From Acidobacteriota bacterium (GTDB taxonomy: Bacteria > Acidobacteriota > Blastocatellia > Pyrinomonadales > Pyrinomonadaceae), in contig JAEWBM010000167.1 of the NCBI GenBank assembly GCA_023391155.1, forward strand, positions 1 through 12,088: 12,088 nt of DNA, given 5' to 3'. The notes beneath the pieces were generated by a model. The model had not been told where the DNA came from. It saw nothing but the letters and a program-made list of their open reading frames with translations, and did not search any database. Of the stretch, positions 6,194 through 12,088 are shown piece by piece; within the stretch, counting starts at the first letter, position 1; the number at the start of each line of letters is the position of its first letter. A program made the translations under genes and the position numbers.

Positions 6194-8122
6194 CTACGAT
6201 GTTGAGAGCTTCGGTTTGCCTTTTACCTTTTTGGCGTTCTTTGGAACGGTATTGACCACCTCGGTGGTGGGCGGCTCCGTGGGCTTATTATAGTGATTTA
6301 TTATCATCTGCTGGCCAAAGCTGACAATGTTGCCGAAGAACCAATAGAGCAGAAGGCCCGAGGGAGCCCCCCACATCACCCACAGCATCATCACGGGCAT
6401 CAGCCACGTCATCATCTTTTGCTGCATCTGCTGTTCGGGCGTAACGGCGGGCCCGGTGGGGGTGAACTTCATGGCGAGGACCATGGAGATCGCGAAACCG
6501 AATTCGAGCAAATGCCAGGGGTCGCCGGCCGATAGATCCGGGAGCCAGAGAAAGTGGGCCTGACGCGCCTCGAGCGAGATGGTGATCGCCGTATAGAAAG
6601 CAATGAGCAACGGGAACTGAAGCAGCATCGGGAGACAGCCGCCGATGGGAAGCGCGTCCTTGGTCAGCTTGAGCTGCTCCATTTGCAGCTGGCGCATTTT
6701 GGGATCGTCCATGGGGACGCCCTTTTTCTGAAGAGCCTTTATCTTGTCCTGGATCTCCTTCATCTTCGGCGCATTGCCGGCCGCCTTTTTGAAGGATTTA
6801 GACTGTTTCCAACGGAGCGGGAAAAGCAGCGAATAGAACAGGAAAGTGAAGACGATGATCGCAACGCCGTAGTTGCCGACGAAGGCGTTGAGATAGTGAA
6901 GTGCGTACAGGATCGGGATCGAGAGCGGCTTTACGATCATCCTGATCGGCCAGTAATTACTGAAGTTGATCAGGTTAACGAAATCAAGTTCGCGGCCGAC
7001 CGCCTCCGCGAGCTGACCGTCGAGCTTAGAAAGAAGGAAATAATCTTTCGTGCCGGTATAAACTTTCGTGACCGAACCGTCGCCCGCGACAGGGACATAC
7101 GCGGTGACCAGATGCCGCGTTTCCTTGGTTTCGGGGCTCCGCAGGATCCAACTGAAGATGCTGTAATAATATGGTTCGGTCTGGACCTCGTATTTCGCTG
7201 CTTTAAGCTCAAGGCCCTGGGTCTGGGTAGAAGGGACCGCCGCCATCGCGAAATATGCGTCGCTAACACCGGCCCAGTCGACAATGCCGGGAATCGACAT
7301 CGACGCCTGGTTATTGGCGTCGTACTCGAATGAATAGTAGCCTTGCTTTCGGTCTATGCCGCCGTCAACCGCAGCGACGGCCTCGGACTCGATCTGATAG
7401 AAAGTGTGATAGTTGATCGCGTGATCGCCGATGCTGGCGCCGATCAGCAGCTTGGGGTTTTGTACAACCTCGCCATTCCTTCGAACGCTGATGCCCAGGT
7501 CGTTAACAAAACTATCTCCGCGGAAGACGAAATTTTTCCGGACCTCGAGGCCGGACGCATCCGTCATTACGAACTCGATCGCCCGTTCCTCGCCCGGGGC
7601 TAGCGTGATCTCATTTTCAGGGACCGAGATCTGATAATTGCGGTCGTTGATAATGCCGTTGATCGCCGCGTCATCGGTCGAAAGCCGGAAAGGCAGCTCG
7701 CGAGGTTCGCGGCTAAGTGCCTGTTCCGAGATCAACTGAAGAGGTTTTGGGTTCTGTTCGGTGGAGCCATCGGCATAGATCGGATACTCGTCACCGTTCG
7801 TCTTATTCTTTAGCAGGACCCAGCTTGTCGCGACGGCACCCTTGGAATCCAGCGTTACCTCGTACAGCGGGGAGCGAATAACGATCTGCCGTTGCGGAAC
7901 GATGTCCTGTGTCTCGGCCGGCTGCTCAGCGGCCTGCTGCTGTTGAGGATCAGGTACGGCGGGAGTTGGGGCAGCAGTCTGTTCGGGCGCGGCCGTGTTT
8001 GCATTGGTGTTCCCTTCGGGAGCGGGTGACGTGAAAAAATATGACCATGCGAAAAGCACGATCATCGACAGCACTGCCGCAATTAGAAACCGCGATTGGC
8101 CCTGATTATTGTCTTGTTCCAT
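6194..8122 (-). CDS. yidC: Membrane protein insertase YidC (long Gram-negative form)
   Basis: The 642-residue protein inserts and folds inner-membrane proteins, alone or with SecYEG. An N-terminal transmembrane anchor (about 12-29) is followed by a low-complexity Pro/Ala/Gln linker (31-72) and a large periplasmic domain (about 78-375) as in E. coli-type YidC. The insertase core starts near 392: TM2 around 416-434, a charged cytoplasmic coiled-coil hairpin (about 438-490), then GGCLPMLLQFPLLIAFY (494-510), a TM near 540-551, and the last segments with WGAPSGLLLYWFFGNIVS (584-601). The C-terminal tail is basic (KKVKGKPK), as in YidC forms that contact ribosomes. In TM2 the groove arginine expected six residues before the conserved PL is Tyr430 instead, while an Arg (437) follows the PL. 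The gene starts 27 nt after yidD and is followed by jag. Confidence 0.98.
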   Translation of the reverse strand: MEQDNNQGQSRFLIAAVLSMIVLFAWSYFFTSPAPEGNTNANTAAPEQTAAPTPAVPDPQQQQAAEQPAETQDIVPQRQIVIRSPLYEVTLDSKGAVATSWVLLKNKTNGDEYPIYADGSTEQNPKPLQLISEQALSREPRELPFRLSTDDAAINGIINDRNYQISVPENEITLAPGEERAIEFVMTDASGLEVRKNFVFRGDSFVNDLGISVRRNGEVVQNPKLLIGASIGDHAINYHTFYQIESEAVAAVDGGIDRKQGYYSFEYDANNQASMSIPGIVDWAGVSDAYFAMAAVPSTQTQGLELKAAKYEVQTEPYYYSIFSWILRSPETKETRHLVTAYVPVAGDGSVTKVYTGTKDYFLLSKLDGQLAEAVGRELDFVNLINFSNYWPIRMIVKPLSIPILYALHYLNAFVGNYGVAIIVFTFLFYSLLFPLRWKQSKSFKKAAGNAPKMKEIQDKIKALQKKGVPMDDPKMRQLQMEQLKLTKDALPIGGCLPMLLQFPLLIAFYTAITISLEARQAHFLWLPDLSAGDPWHLLEFGFAISMVLAMKFTPTGPAVTPEQQMQQKMMTWLMPVMMLWVMWGAPSGLLLYWFFGNIVSFGQQMIINHYNKPTEPPTTEVVNTVPKNAKKVKGKPKLSTS

Positions 8123-8149
8123 TATTTCGTTGCGACCCGGACCTTTAAA

Positions 8150-8359
8150 CTACCGGACAGGGTCGTGGCCGCCGCGGCATAGCGGCTGGCAGCGCAGAAT
8201 ACGCTTTGCTCCCATCCAAACACCTTTCACCACACCATAGCGCTCGACCGCCTCGCGCGTGTATTCGGAGCACGTCGGCTCAAACCTGCAGGCAGGCGGC
8301 AAAAAAGGCGACACTATCGCCTTGTAAACGCCAAGCAGGTCAAGAACCAGAAACTTCAT
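8150..8359 (-). CDS. yidD: Membrane protein insertion efficiency factor YidD
   Basis: The 69-residue protein has the whole family signature: a short amphipathic start (MKFLVLDLLGVYKAIVSPFL), the cysteine motif ACRFEPTCSEYTREAVERYG, GAKRILRCQPLCRGG and the closing GGHDPV. Three cysteines fall at the usual positions plus one at residue 24. In E. coli YidD is peripheral at the inner membrane and helps YidC-dependent insertion. It lies between rnpA (46-nt gap) and yidC (27-nt gap), its standard position, and is probably on the same transcript. Confidence 0.97.
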   Translation of the reverse strand: MKFLVLDLLGVYKAIVSPFLPPACRFEPTCSEYTREAVERYGVVKGVWMGAKRILRCQPLCRGGHDPVR

Positions 8360-8405
8360 CGATTCGAACTATTGTGCCACAACTCACAGCGGCAGCCATT
8401 ATCAA

Positions 8406-8951
8406 CTACGGTGACGACCGATGATCGGTTCCGGCGGCCTCGCGTTCAGCGATGCGAGCAACGATCGCTCGGAATTCTTCGAGCGGCCTTTCCAGCTTGC
8501 CCCGGAGGATCGACCGACGAGCGTTGATCACCCAATCTAAAGGCGGAAGAGCGTCGAGTTCCGCTCGGCTTAGGCGAAAGGCCTCGCGGAGCAGTCTTTT
8601 GGCGCGGTTACGATCATGCGCCTTACCGATCGCTTTTTTGGTTGCGGTTATTCCGGCGCGATGGCGGCCGGCTTTTCCGGGCATAAAGAAAACCGTCATA
8701 AAACGGCCTTCGATTCGCGCACCTTGTTCATAAACACGAAGAAACTCGGCGCGTTTCAGCAGCCGAGCTTCCTTCGGTAAACCAAAGCTTAATAATGTTG
8801 TACCGTCAGGCGCTTGCGGCCCTTTGCCCGGCGACGCTTGATCACGGCCCGGCCGTTCTTGGTCGCCATCCTGGCCCTGAAGCCGTGCTTTTTCGCGCGT
8901 CGGCGGTTGTTCGGTTGATACGTTCTCTTCGGCATAATCGCTCTCCATCAA
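8406..8951 (-). CDS. rnpA: Ribonuclease P protein component, with N-terminal extension overlapping rpmH
   Basis: The conserved protein subunit of RNase P, which helps the catalytic RNA remove 5' leaders from pre-tRNAs, begins near residue 58 (GLPKEARLLKRAEFLRVYEQG) and carries the signature RNRAKRLLREAFR (114-126). Upstream of that point the frame stays open through the whole of rpmH. The only ATG, GTG or TTG codons before the conserved domain are TTG at 8951 and ATG at 8948; the next in-frame ATG is residue 85, inside the fold. The start is therefore placed upstream of rpmH (ATG 8948 gives 180 residues), giving about 57 extra residues rich in Gln, Asp, Arg and Gly, likely disordered. A GGGTGA lies at 8960-8955 in reach of these starts. 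Initiation at a non-canonical codon (CTG at the ARLL leucines) remains an alternative. It is followed by yidD. Confidence 0.93.
   Translation of the reverse strand: MMESDYAEENVSTEQPPTREKARLQGQDGDQERPGRDQASPGKGPQAPDGTTLLSFGLPKEARLLKRAEFLRVYEQGARIEGRFMTVFFMPGKAGRHRAGITATKKAIGKAHDRNRAKRLLREAFRLSRAELDALPPLDWVINARRSILRGKLERPLEEFRAIVARIAEREAAGTDHRSSP
8789..8935 (-). CDS. rpmH: 50S ribosomal protein L34
   Basis: A 48-codon frame reads MPKRTYQPNNRRRAKKHG at its start and ends KGRKRLTVQHY, the very basic and nearly invariant L34 sequence (usual length 44-50). It sits in the large ribosomal subunit. The gene lies wholly inside the 5' part of the rnpA reading frame, shifted by +1, with its ATG 13 nt after the rnpA ATG at 8948. 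GGAGAG at 8946-8941 gives a good ribosome binding site with 5-nt spacing. It is the head of the rpmH-rnpA-yidD-yidC-jag-mnmE cluster, and its small size and overlap mean that automatic gene callers may drop it. Confidence 0.96.
   Translation of the reverse strand: MPKRTYQPNNRRRAKKHGFRARMATKNGRAVIKRRRAKGRKRLTVQHY
8941..8946 (-). promoter_or_regulatory. Ribosome binding site of rpmH
   Basis: GGAGAG (8946-8941, minus strand) ends 5 nt before the rpmH ATG. It overlaps the G of the rnpA ATG (8948-8946), so initiation at the two starts would compete for the same stretch of mRNA. Confidence 0.7.
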
Positions 8952-8954
8952 TAT

Positions 8955-8960
8955 TCACCC
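8955..8960 (-). promoter_or_regulatory. Possible ribosome binding site of extended rnpA
   Basis: GGGTGA on the minus strand (8960-8955) contains GGTGA, which matches the 3' part of the extended Shine-Dalgarno sequence GGAGGTGA. It is 3 nt from the TTG at 8951 and 6 nt from the ATG at 8948. This supports, weakly, translation of rnpA from upstream of rpmH. Confidence 0.35.
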
Positions 8961-8976
8961 GAAAGTGAAAACTTAA

Positions 8977-9005
8977 AGTTTAGAGAAACAGCGGTTAATT
9001 GTCAA
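8977..9005 (-). promoter_or_regulatory. Sigma70-type promoter of the rpmH-rnpA cluster
   Basis: A perfect -35 TTGACA (9005-9000) and a -10 TAAACT (8982-8977) are 17 nt apart on the minus strand. Transcription would begin near 8970, giving a leader of about 20 nt to the rnpA start and 35 nt to rpmH. The location directly before a ribosomal-protein gene and the quality of the match make this the most convincing promoter in the window. The 103-bp gap to purN holds no clear terminator and no DnaA box cluster. Confidence 0.72.
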
Positions 9006-9054
9006 AGCAAATGCGGTGCATTGGGGAAATCAAAATGCCGTTAGCGGAGGGCCC

Positions 9055-9669
9055 TTAGCTGTCAGCTTTTTCTTCGAAGATGGTTCGCCGCCCCTCGATC
9101 GTTAAACCGCCGGACGCAACCCGGCGGACCGCCTCAACATAGGCAGCGTGCTCTTCGCCGAGTATCCTCGACGAAAGGGCCTCTTCCGTGTAGTCTTCAT
9201 TTACCTCAACCACACGTTGGAGGATGATCGGCCCGGCATCGAGGTCCTCATCGACGAAGTGTACCGTGCAGCCAGAGACCTTAACCCCATGCTCGATCGC
9301 TTGTCGCTGAGCATCGAGGCCGGGGAACGACGGAAGCAGGCTCGGGTGAATATTTATAATTCGATCGGGAAACTCACGGATAAACTCCGGAGAGAGTAAA
9401 CGCATATATCCCGCAAGACAGACGAGGTCGACACCTTTCTCATTTAAGACGGCAGCGATCTCGGCATCGTGCTCGGCACGCGTTCGGCCGCGGCGTTCGA
9501 CCACGCGGGTCTCAATGCCGCGTTCGATCGCCTTAGCGAGGCCCGCGGCATCGGGCTTATCACTGATAACGACGGCGACGGTCGAATCAGGGATCTCGCC
9601 GCCCGCCACCGCATCGGCGATCGCCGTCATATTCGAACCGCGGCCTGAGATCAAGATGCCTATTTTCAC
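9055..9669 (-). CDS. purN: Phosphoribosylglycinamide formyltransferase PurN
   Basis: This enzyme transfers a formyl group from 10-formyltetrahydrofolate to glycinamide ribonucleotide, the third step of purine synthesis. From a GTG at 9669 the protein has 204 residues beginning MKIGILISGRGSN. With this start the catalytic triad falls at N106, H108 (INIHPSLLPSFPG) and D144 (EDLDAGPII), the same numbers as in E. coli PurN, and the phosphate-binding G11-S12-N13 is in place. The frame stays open to a TTG at 9696 that would add nine residues without family resemblance and overlap the toxin stop. No Shine-Dalgarno sequence is evident before either start. The gene lies 23 nt after the toxin gene and, with purM further upstream, probably belongs to a purine operon that now contains unrelated genes. 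Confidence 0.96.
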   Translation of the reverse strand: MKIGILISGRGSNMTAIADAVAGGEIPDSTVAVVISDKPDAAGLAKAIERGIETRVVERRGRTRAEHDAEIAAVLNEKGVDLVCLAGYMRLLSPEFIREFPDRIINIHPSLLPSFPGLDAQRQAIEHGVKVSGCTVHFVDEDLDAGPIILQRVVEVNEDYTEEALSSRILGEEHAAYVEAVRRVASGGLTIEGRRTIFEEKADS

Positions 9670-9692
9670 TTGTATTAGAAAAGAGTTGTGGA

Positions 9693-10025
9693 TCAAGGAA
9701 GTGGCAAAATGGATTTTTCCATGTCCTCACCGAATGCCATGATCGTTGAATGGGCCCTCCGCAGCAACAACAAAATATCCTTTGTTCGGCAATTGCCCAA
9801 TCGAACCCATACTACCTTTGGCGGATGGCCGTATAAAACACTACGCTGCTCAAAATCATCATCTTTCGTGACAATTACAAAACCGTTGTCTCGGGCAACA
9901 TCCCAAATCTCCTGATCGAGCGAAGTCTCGGGCAGGATAGAGGTTAAATGGCAGCTATTTGGAAATAGACCGGCGAGCTCGGAAACGAGTTTTCGAGATA
10001 TGTTCTGATCAAGCAATAACTTCAT
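9693..10025 (-). CDS. DUF5615 PIN-like putative toxin
   Basis: From the ATG at 10025 the protein has 110 residues beginning MKLLLDQNIS, typical of the DUF5615 (PIN-like) family; the frame is open for ten more codons upstream, but these lie inside the antitoxin gene. Acidic residues expected for a PIN-fold metal-dependent nuclease are present: D6, E39 (SLDQEIWDVA), and D55-D57 in VIVTKDDDF. The tail PPKVVWVRLGNCRT is also typical. Family members are inferred RNases, toxins of VapC type; few have been tested. Its start overlaps the end of the DUF433 gene by 17 nt, the usual sign of a co-translated toxin-antitoxin pair. It ends 23 nt before purN. The substrate is unknown. Confidence 0.88.
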   Translation of the reverse strand: MKLLLDQNISRKLVSELAGLFPNSCHLTSILPETSLDQEIWDVARDNGFVIVTKDDDFEQRSVLYGHPPKVVWVRLGNCRTKDILLLLRRAHSTIMAFGEDMEKSILPLP

Positions 10026-10248
10026 ATTGCTCGGCAACTGCGAGCTGGCGTTCACGATTAGCCGCGAAGGCGAGGCATGCGCGAATATCGGCGTGCGTTA
10101 GCTCCGGAAAGTCCGCCAGAATCTCGGACTCACTCATTCCCCCGGCAAGATACTCAAGAACATCCTGCACGGTAATTCTCATACCGCGGATCGTTGGTTT
10201 GCCGCCTCGTTTACCGGGTTCGATGGTAATGATCTCACGGTAATCCAT
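10009..10248 (-). CDS. DUF433 putative antitoxin
   Basis: The 79-residue protein starts at the ATG at 10248 (MDYREIITIEPGKRGGKPTI); a 23-codon open extension to 10317 has no family resemblance. The sequence matches the DUF433 family, small proteins with a winged-helix-like fold, by its core GKPTIRGMRITVQDVLEYLAG and the later ADFPELTHADIRACLAFA. DUF433 proteins often precede DUF5615 toxins and are thought to neutralise them and to bind their own promoter. The gene overlaps the toxin start by 17 nt. A TATAAT and a short palindrome lie directly upstream, and there is no Shine-Dalgarno sequence. Confidence 0.88.
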   Translation of the reverse strand: MDYREIITIEPGKRGGKPTIRGMRITVQDVLEYLAGGMSESEILADFPELTHADIRACLAFAANRERQLAVAEQYEVIA

Positions 10249-10254
10249 TGGACA

Positions 10255-10260
10255 ATTATA
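10255..10260 (-). promoter_or_regulatory. Perfect -10 element, possible leaderless start of the antitoxin gene
   Basis: TATAAT on the minus strand (10260-10255) is followed by exactly 6 nt and then the antitoxin ATG at 10248, so transcription from it would begin at or beside the A of the start codon. No good -35 hexamer is found at 17 nt (CCAAGC). The element may be a leaderless promoter for the toxin-antitoxin pair, or chance. Confidence 0.35.
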
Positions 10261-10261
10261 G

Positions 10262-10272
10262 CGCAAATTGCG
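10262..10272. promoter_or_regulatory. Palindrome CGCAA-N-TTGCG, possible antitoxin operator
   Basis: CGCAAATTGCG is a perfect inverted repeat with 5-bp arms and one central base. It abuts the TATAAT box in what would be the -10/-35 spacer of the antitoxin promoter, a classic place for a repressor. Autoregulation by the DUF433 protein is inferred from toxin-antitoxin habits, not shown. Confidence 0.35.
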
Positions 10273-10320
10273 TCCCGGCTTGGCACCCCGAAAACTACGA
10301 TAGCAACACTGCGTCAATAG

Positions 10321-11253
10321 CTAGGGTTTTGGCATTGCGGCGATGCGGTTCAGAATGTTCTTCGCGAAAGTATTGTCAGGATCCAGCTCAAGGACCTTTT
10401 CTGCATCAGCTTTCGCTTTGCCGTAGAACTTAGTATCGAAATACAGCGCGCTCCTAAGCGAATAGGCGTGAGTATAAGTGGGATCTAGCGCGATCGCACG
10501 GTTTATGTCCCTGAGAGCCTCAACGTTATTCTTGGCTCGGTTGTACGCGACCGCCCGATCGAGGTACGCCTTTTTCAATTTCGGGTTCAGCTCAAGCACT
10601 TTGTTGAAGTCGGCAAGGGCGAGATCGAGCTTGCGGGTCGTGCTATATATGACCCCGCGGTTGTTTAGTGCCTCGACGTTGGCGGGGTCGAGGCGGATCG
10701 CATTTTGAATATCGAGCAATGCGTTATCGTATTGCTTTTTGCGAAAAAAGACCCCGCTACGATTCATGTATGCTTTTGCGTAATTAGGGTTCAATTTGAG
10801 GGCGTGGTCATAGTCCCGCTTGGCGGCATCGTCGTCTCCGCTGTCTGCATACGCGATACCGCGATTGAAGAAAAACTGCGGATCTGTCGGCTTGAGTGTG
10901 ATGCCGCGAGTGTAAGCGTCGATGGCGAGCACGTGGTCGCCCTTCCGATTGCGAGCGAGCCCTAACTGGAACCAACCGTCCGTATAGTCGGGCGATAGTG
11001 CGAGAGCCTTTGAATAATCGGCGATCGCCGCATCGAGGTTGCCGGAAAAGTAGTATGCCTGGCCGCGGTTGAACCACGCCATCGCCTGGTTCGCATCGCG
11101 CCGTATCACTTCGCTGTAACTGGCGATCGCTTGCGAATACTGTTTGGCGGCGTACTCCTGATTTCCGCGCTGAAAGAGCTGAGCTGTTGTTTGTGCATTT
11201 ACCGCTCCGAACAGAAATAGAACCAGTGAAAGAGCGAAGATCGATTTTCTCAT
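10321..11253 (-). CDS. Exported tetratricopeptide-repeat protein (eight TPRs)
   Basis: From the ATG at 11253 the 310-residue product opens with a signal peptide: basic MRK, a hydrophobic stretch (SIFALSLVLFLFGA) and a cleavage site after VNA-QT (about residue 21). The rest is eight consecutive 34-residue TPR units without spacers, starting near residue 25 (LFQRGNQEYAAKQYSQAI) and ending near 297, each with the usual pattern (W/Y-x2-R-G ... A ... Y/F ... A-(I/L) ... P). It should form a right-handed superhelical scaffold for protein binding in the periplasm; the partner is unknown. In-frame ATGs at 11259 and 11283 are alternatives; no Shine-Dalgarno sequence decides between them. It lies between purM (about 50 nt downstream of its stop) and the toxin-antitoxin pair (72 nt), with no visible link to purine synthesis. 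Confidence 0.88.
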   Translation of the reverse strand: MRKSIFALSLVLFLFGAVNAQTTAQLFQRGNQEYAAKQYSQAIASYSEVIRRDANQAMAWFNRGQAYYFSGNLDAAIADYSKALALSPDYTDGWFQLGLARNRKGDHVLAIDAYTRGITLKPTDPQFFFNRGIAYADSGDDDAAKRDYDHALKLNPNYAKAYMNRSGVFFRKKQYDNALLDIQNAIRLDPANVEALNNRGVIYSTTRKLDLALADFNKVLELNPKLKKAYLDRAVAYNRAKNNVEALRDINRAIALDPTYTHAYSLRSALYFDTKFYGKAKADAEKVLELDPDNTFAKNILNRIAAMPKP

Positions 11254-11306
11254 GGGCATTTGGGTGGTGGGAATTTGGAACATTGTAGCAACTAATCCGG
11301 TAAGTG

Positions 11307-12088
11307 TCAGGTGAGCGATACCGATGGATCGCCCGCCACAACTTTGCCGATCGCTAAAGCTCCAATGGATGACGAAACAGAGTCCGCATCGGACGGTGAG
11401 CAGATCACGACCATGCCGATGCCCATGTTGAATGTGCGGAACATCTCATGGTCGGAGACGTTGCCGAGCCGCTGCATGACGCCGAAGACGGGCAGCTCGG
11501 GCCAGGTGCCGCGTTCGATCTCGACGCCGACGCCTTCGGGAAGTATTCGCGGGATATTCTCGAGAAAGCCGCCGCCGGTTATATGGGCGAGGCCTTTGAT
11601 CTTACCATCGTCGAGTTGCGGGCCGATCTGGGTCAGAAAGCTCTGGTGGGTGGCAAGTAGAGCTTCACCCACGGTGGACCCGAGTTCGTCGATCGTATCG
11701 CCGGCTTTATATCCGCCAACCTCAAAAAACAGCTTACGGGCGAGGGAATATCCGTTGGTTTGGAGCCCGTTTGAGGGAATGCCGAGAACCACATCACCAG
11801 GCTCGATCATCTTGCCGTCGATCACCTTTTTCTTATCGACCACGCCGACGATAAAACCGGCCAGGTCGTATTCGCCGGGCGGATAAAAATCCGGCATTTC
11901 TGCAGTTTCTCCGCCGAGCAGAACGCAGCCATTTTCTTTGCAGGCCCGGGCCATCCCTTCGACCACCGTGGCGGTCACGTCCGGTTCGAGCCTACCCGTC
12001 GCGAAATAGTCGAGAAAGAACAGTGGACGGGCTCCCTGAACTAGGATGTCGTTGACACAATGGTTCACCAGGTCGGCGCCGACCGTGT
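11307..12088 (-). CDS. purM: Phosphoribosylformylglycinamidine cyclo-ligase PurM (5' end cut by window)
   Basis: The frame enters at the window edge and gives 259 residues, the main part of an enzyme usually near 345. PurM closes the imidazole ring, converting FGAM to AIR with ATP, the fifth step of purine synthesis. Visible family landmarks are VNHCVNDILVQGARPLFFLD, the ATP/Mg loop motif GGETAEMPDFY, IPSNGLQTNGYSLARKL, HITGGGFLENIPRILP and EMFRTFNMGIGMV. The N-terminal part, including the glycine-rich start, lies beyond 12088; a GTG at 12068 is an internal valine, not the start. It is followed by the TPR gene rather than directly by purN. Confidence 0.98.
   Translation of the reverse strand, partial: TVGADLVNHCVNDILVQGARPLFFLDYFATGRLEPDVTATVVEGMARACKENGCVLLGGETAEMPDFYPPGEYDLAGFIVGVVDKKKVIDGKMIEPGDVVLGIPSNGLQTNGYSLARKLFFEVGGYKAGDTIDELGSTVGEALLATHQSFLTQIGPQLDDGKIKGLAHITGGGFLENIPRILPEGVGVEIERGTWPELPVFGVMQRLGNVSDHEMFRTFNMGIGMVVICSPSDADSVSSSIGALAIGKVVAGDPSVSLT

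Noticed and set aside
6554..7333. 259-codon plus-strand open frame
   Set aside because: It lies antisense to the certain yidC gene, has a composition typical of a mirror frame (rich in Arg, Glu, Asp, Leu) and no recognisable domain.
9020..9054. Possible terminator hairpin after purN (CCG-CTAA-CGG, then T-rich)
   Set aside because: The stem has only three pairs and the T run is short; GGGCCC next to it cannot form a loop by itself.
9684..9694. Single DnaA-box-like TGTGGATCA
   Set aside because: One mismatch from consensus and no other boxes near; a lone match at a gene junction is expected by chance.
9670..9696. Nine-residue TTG-started extension of purN
   Set aside because: The GTG at 9669 puts the catalytic residues at the E. 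coli numbers, and the extension would overlap the toxin stop.
11307..12068. purM read as a complete gene starting at GTG 12068
   Set aside because: The frame is open to the window edge with conserved residues (TVGADLVNHC) before that GTG, so the true start is outside.

Overview
The window carries ordinary chromosomal genes of a moderately high-GC, Gram-negative-type bacterium. The cell-envelope type is inferred from the long YidC, which has a large periplasmic domain. The mix of NtrC-family regulation, a DUF433/DUF5615 toxin-antitoxin pair, tandem-USP protein and TPR lipoprotein/secreted-type protein fits Acidobacteriota (perhaps Blastocatellia), but this is inference without any database search. 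All genes except one lie on the minus strand; there is no rRNA, tRNA, CRISPR array or insertion sequence that I can see.

Reading from the right (the direction of transcription): the 3' part of purM (12088-11307) is followed by an eight-repeat TPR protein with a signal peptide (11253-10321), a DUF433 antitoxin / DUF5615 PIN-like toxin pair (10248-9693) and purN (9669-9055). The two purine genes, often adjacent elsewhere, are thus separated by a TPR gene and a toxin-antitoxin module.

Next comes the widely conserved rpmH-rnpA-yidD-yidC-jag-mnmE cluster (8951-4320), which supplies ribosomal protein L34, the RNase P protein, membrane-insertion factors, a KH/R3H RNA-binding protein and the tRNA-modifying GTPase MnmE. 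A near-consensus sigma70 promoter (TTGACA-17-TAAACT) precedes it. Its most striking feature is that the only usable start codons of rnpA lie upstream of rpmH, so that rpmH appears nested, in another frame, inside a 5'-extended rnpA. The ORF track-type calls would miss rpmH because it is only 48 codons.

At the left, a tandem universal-stress-protein gene (3381-4355, plus strand) converges on mnmE with a 36-bp tail-to-tail overlap. It is divergent from a two-gene signalling operon: an NtrC-family sigma54 activator (3204-1804), translationally coupled by a TAATG overlap to a PAS-PAS hybrid histidine kinase (1804-1, truncated by the window edge). The 176-bp divergent region holds a sigma70-like promoter for the regulator and a weak sigma54-like -24/-12 element facing the USP gene, which suggests the regulator may control its neighbour.

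No gene-free stretch exceeds 300 bases. The nearest to a new system is the nested rpmH/rnpA arrangement; the rest is conserved housekeeping with a few sequence oddities (degenerate KH loop in Jag, missing groove arginine in YidC, an operator-like palindrome and possible leaderless start at the antitoxin).
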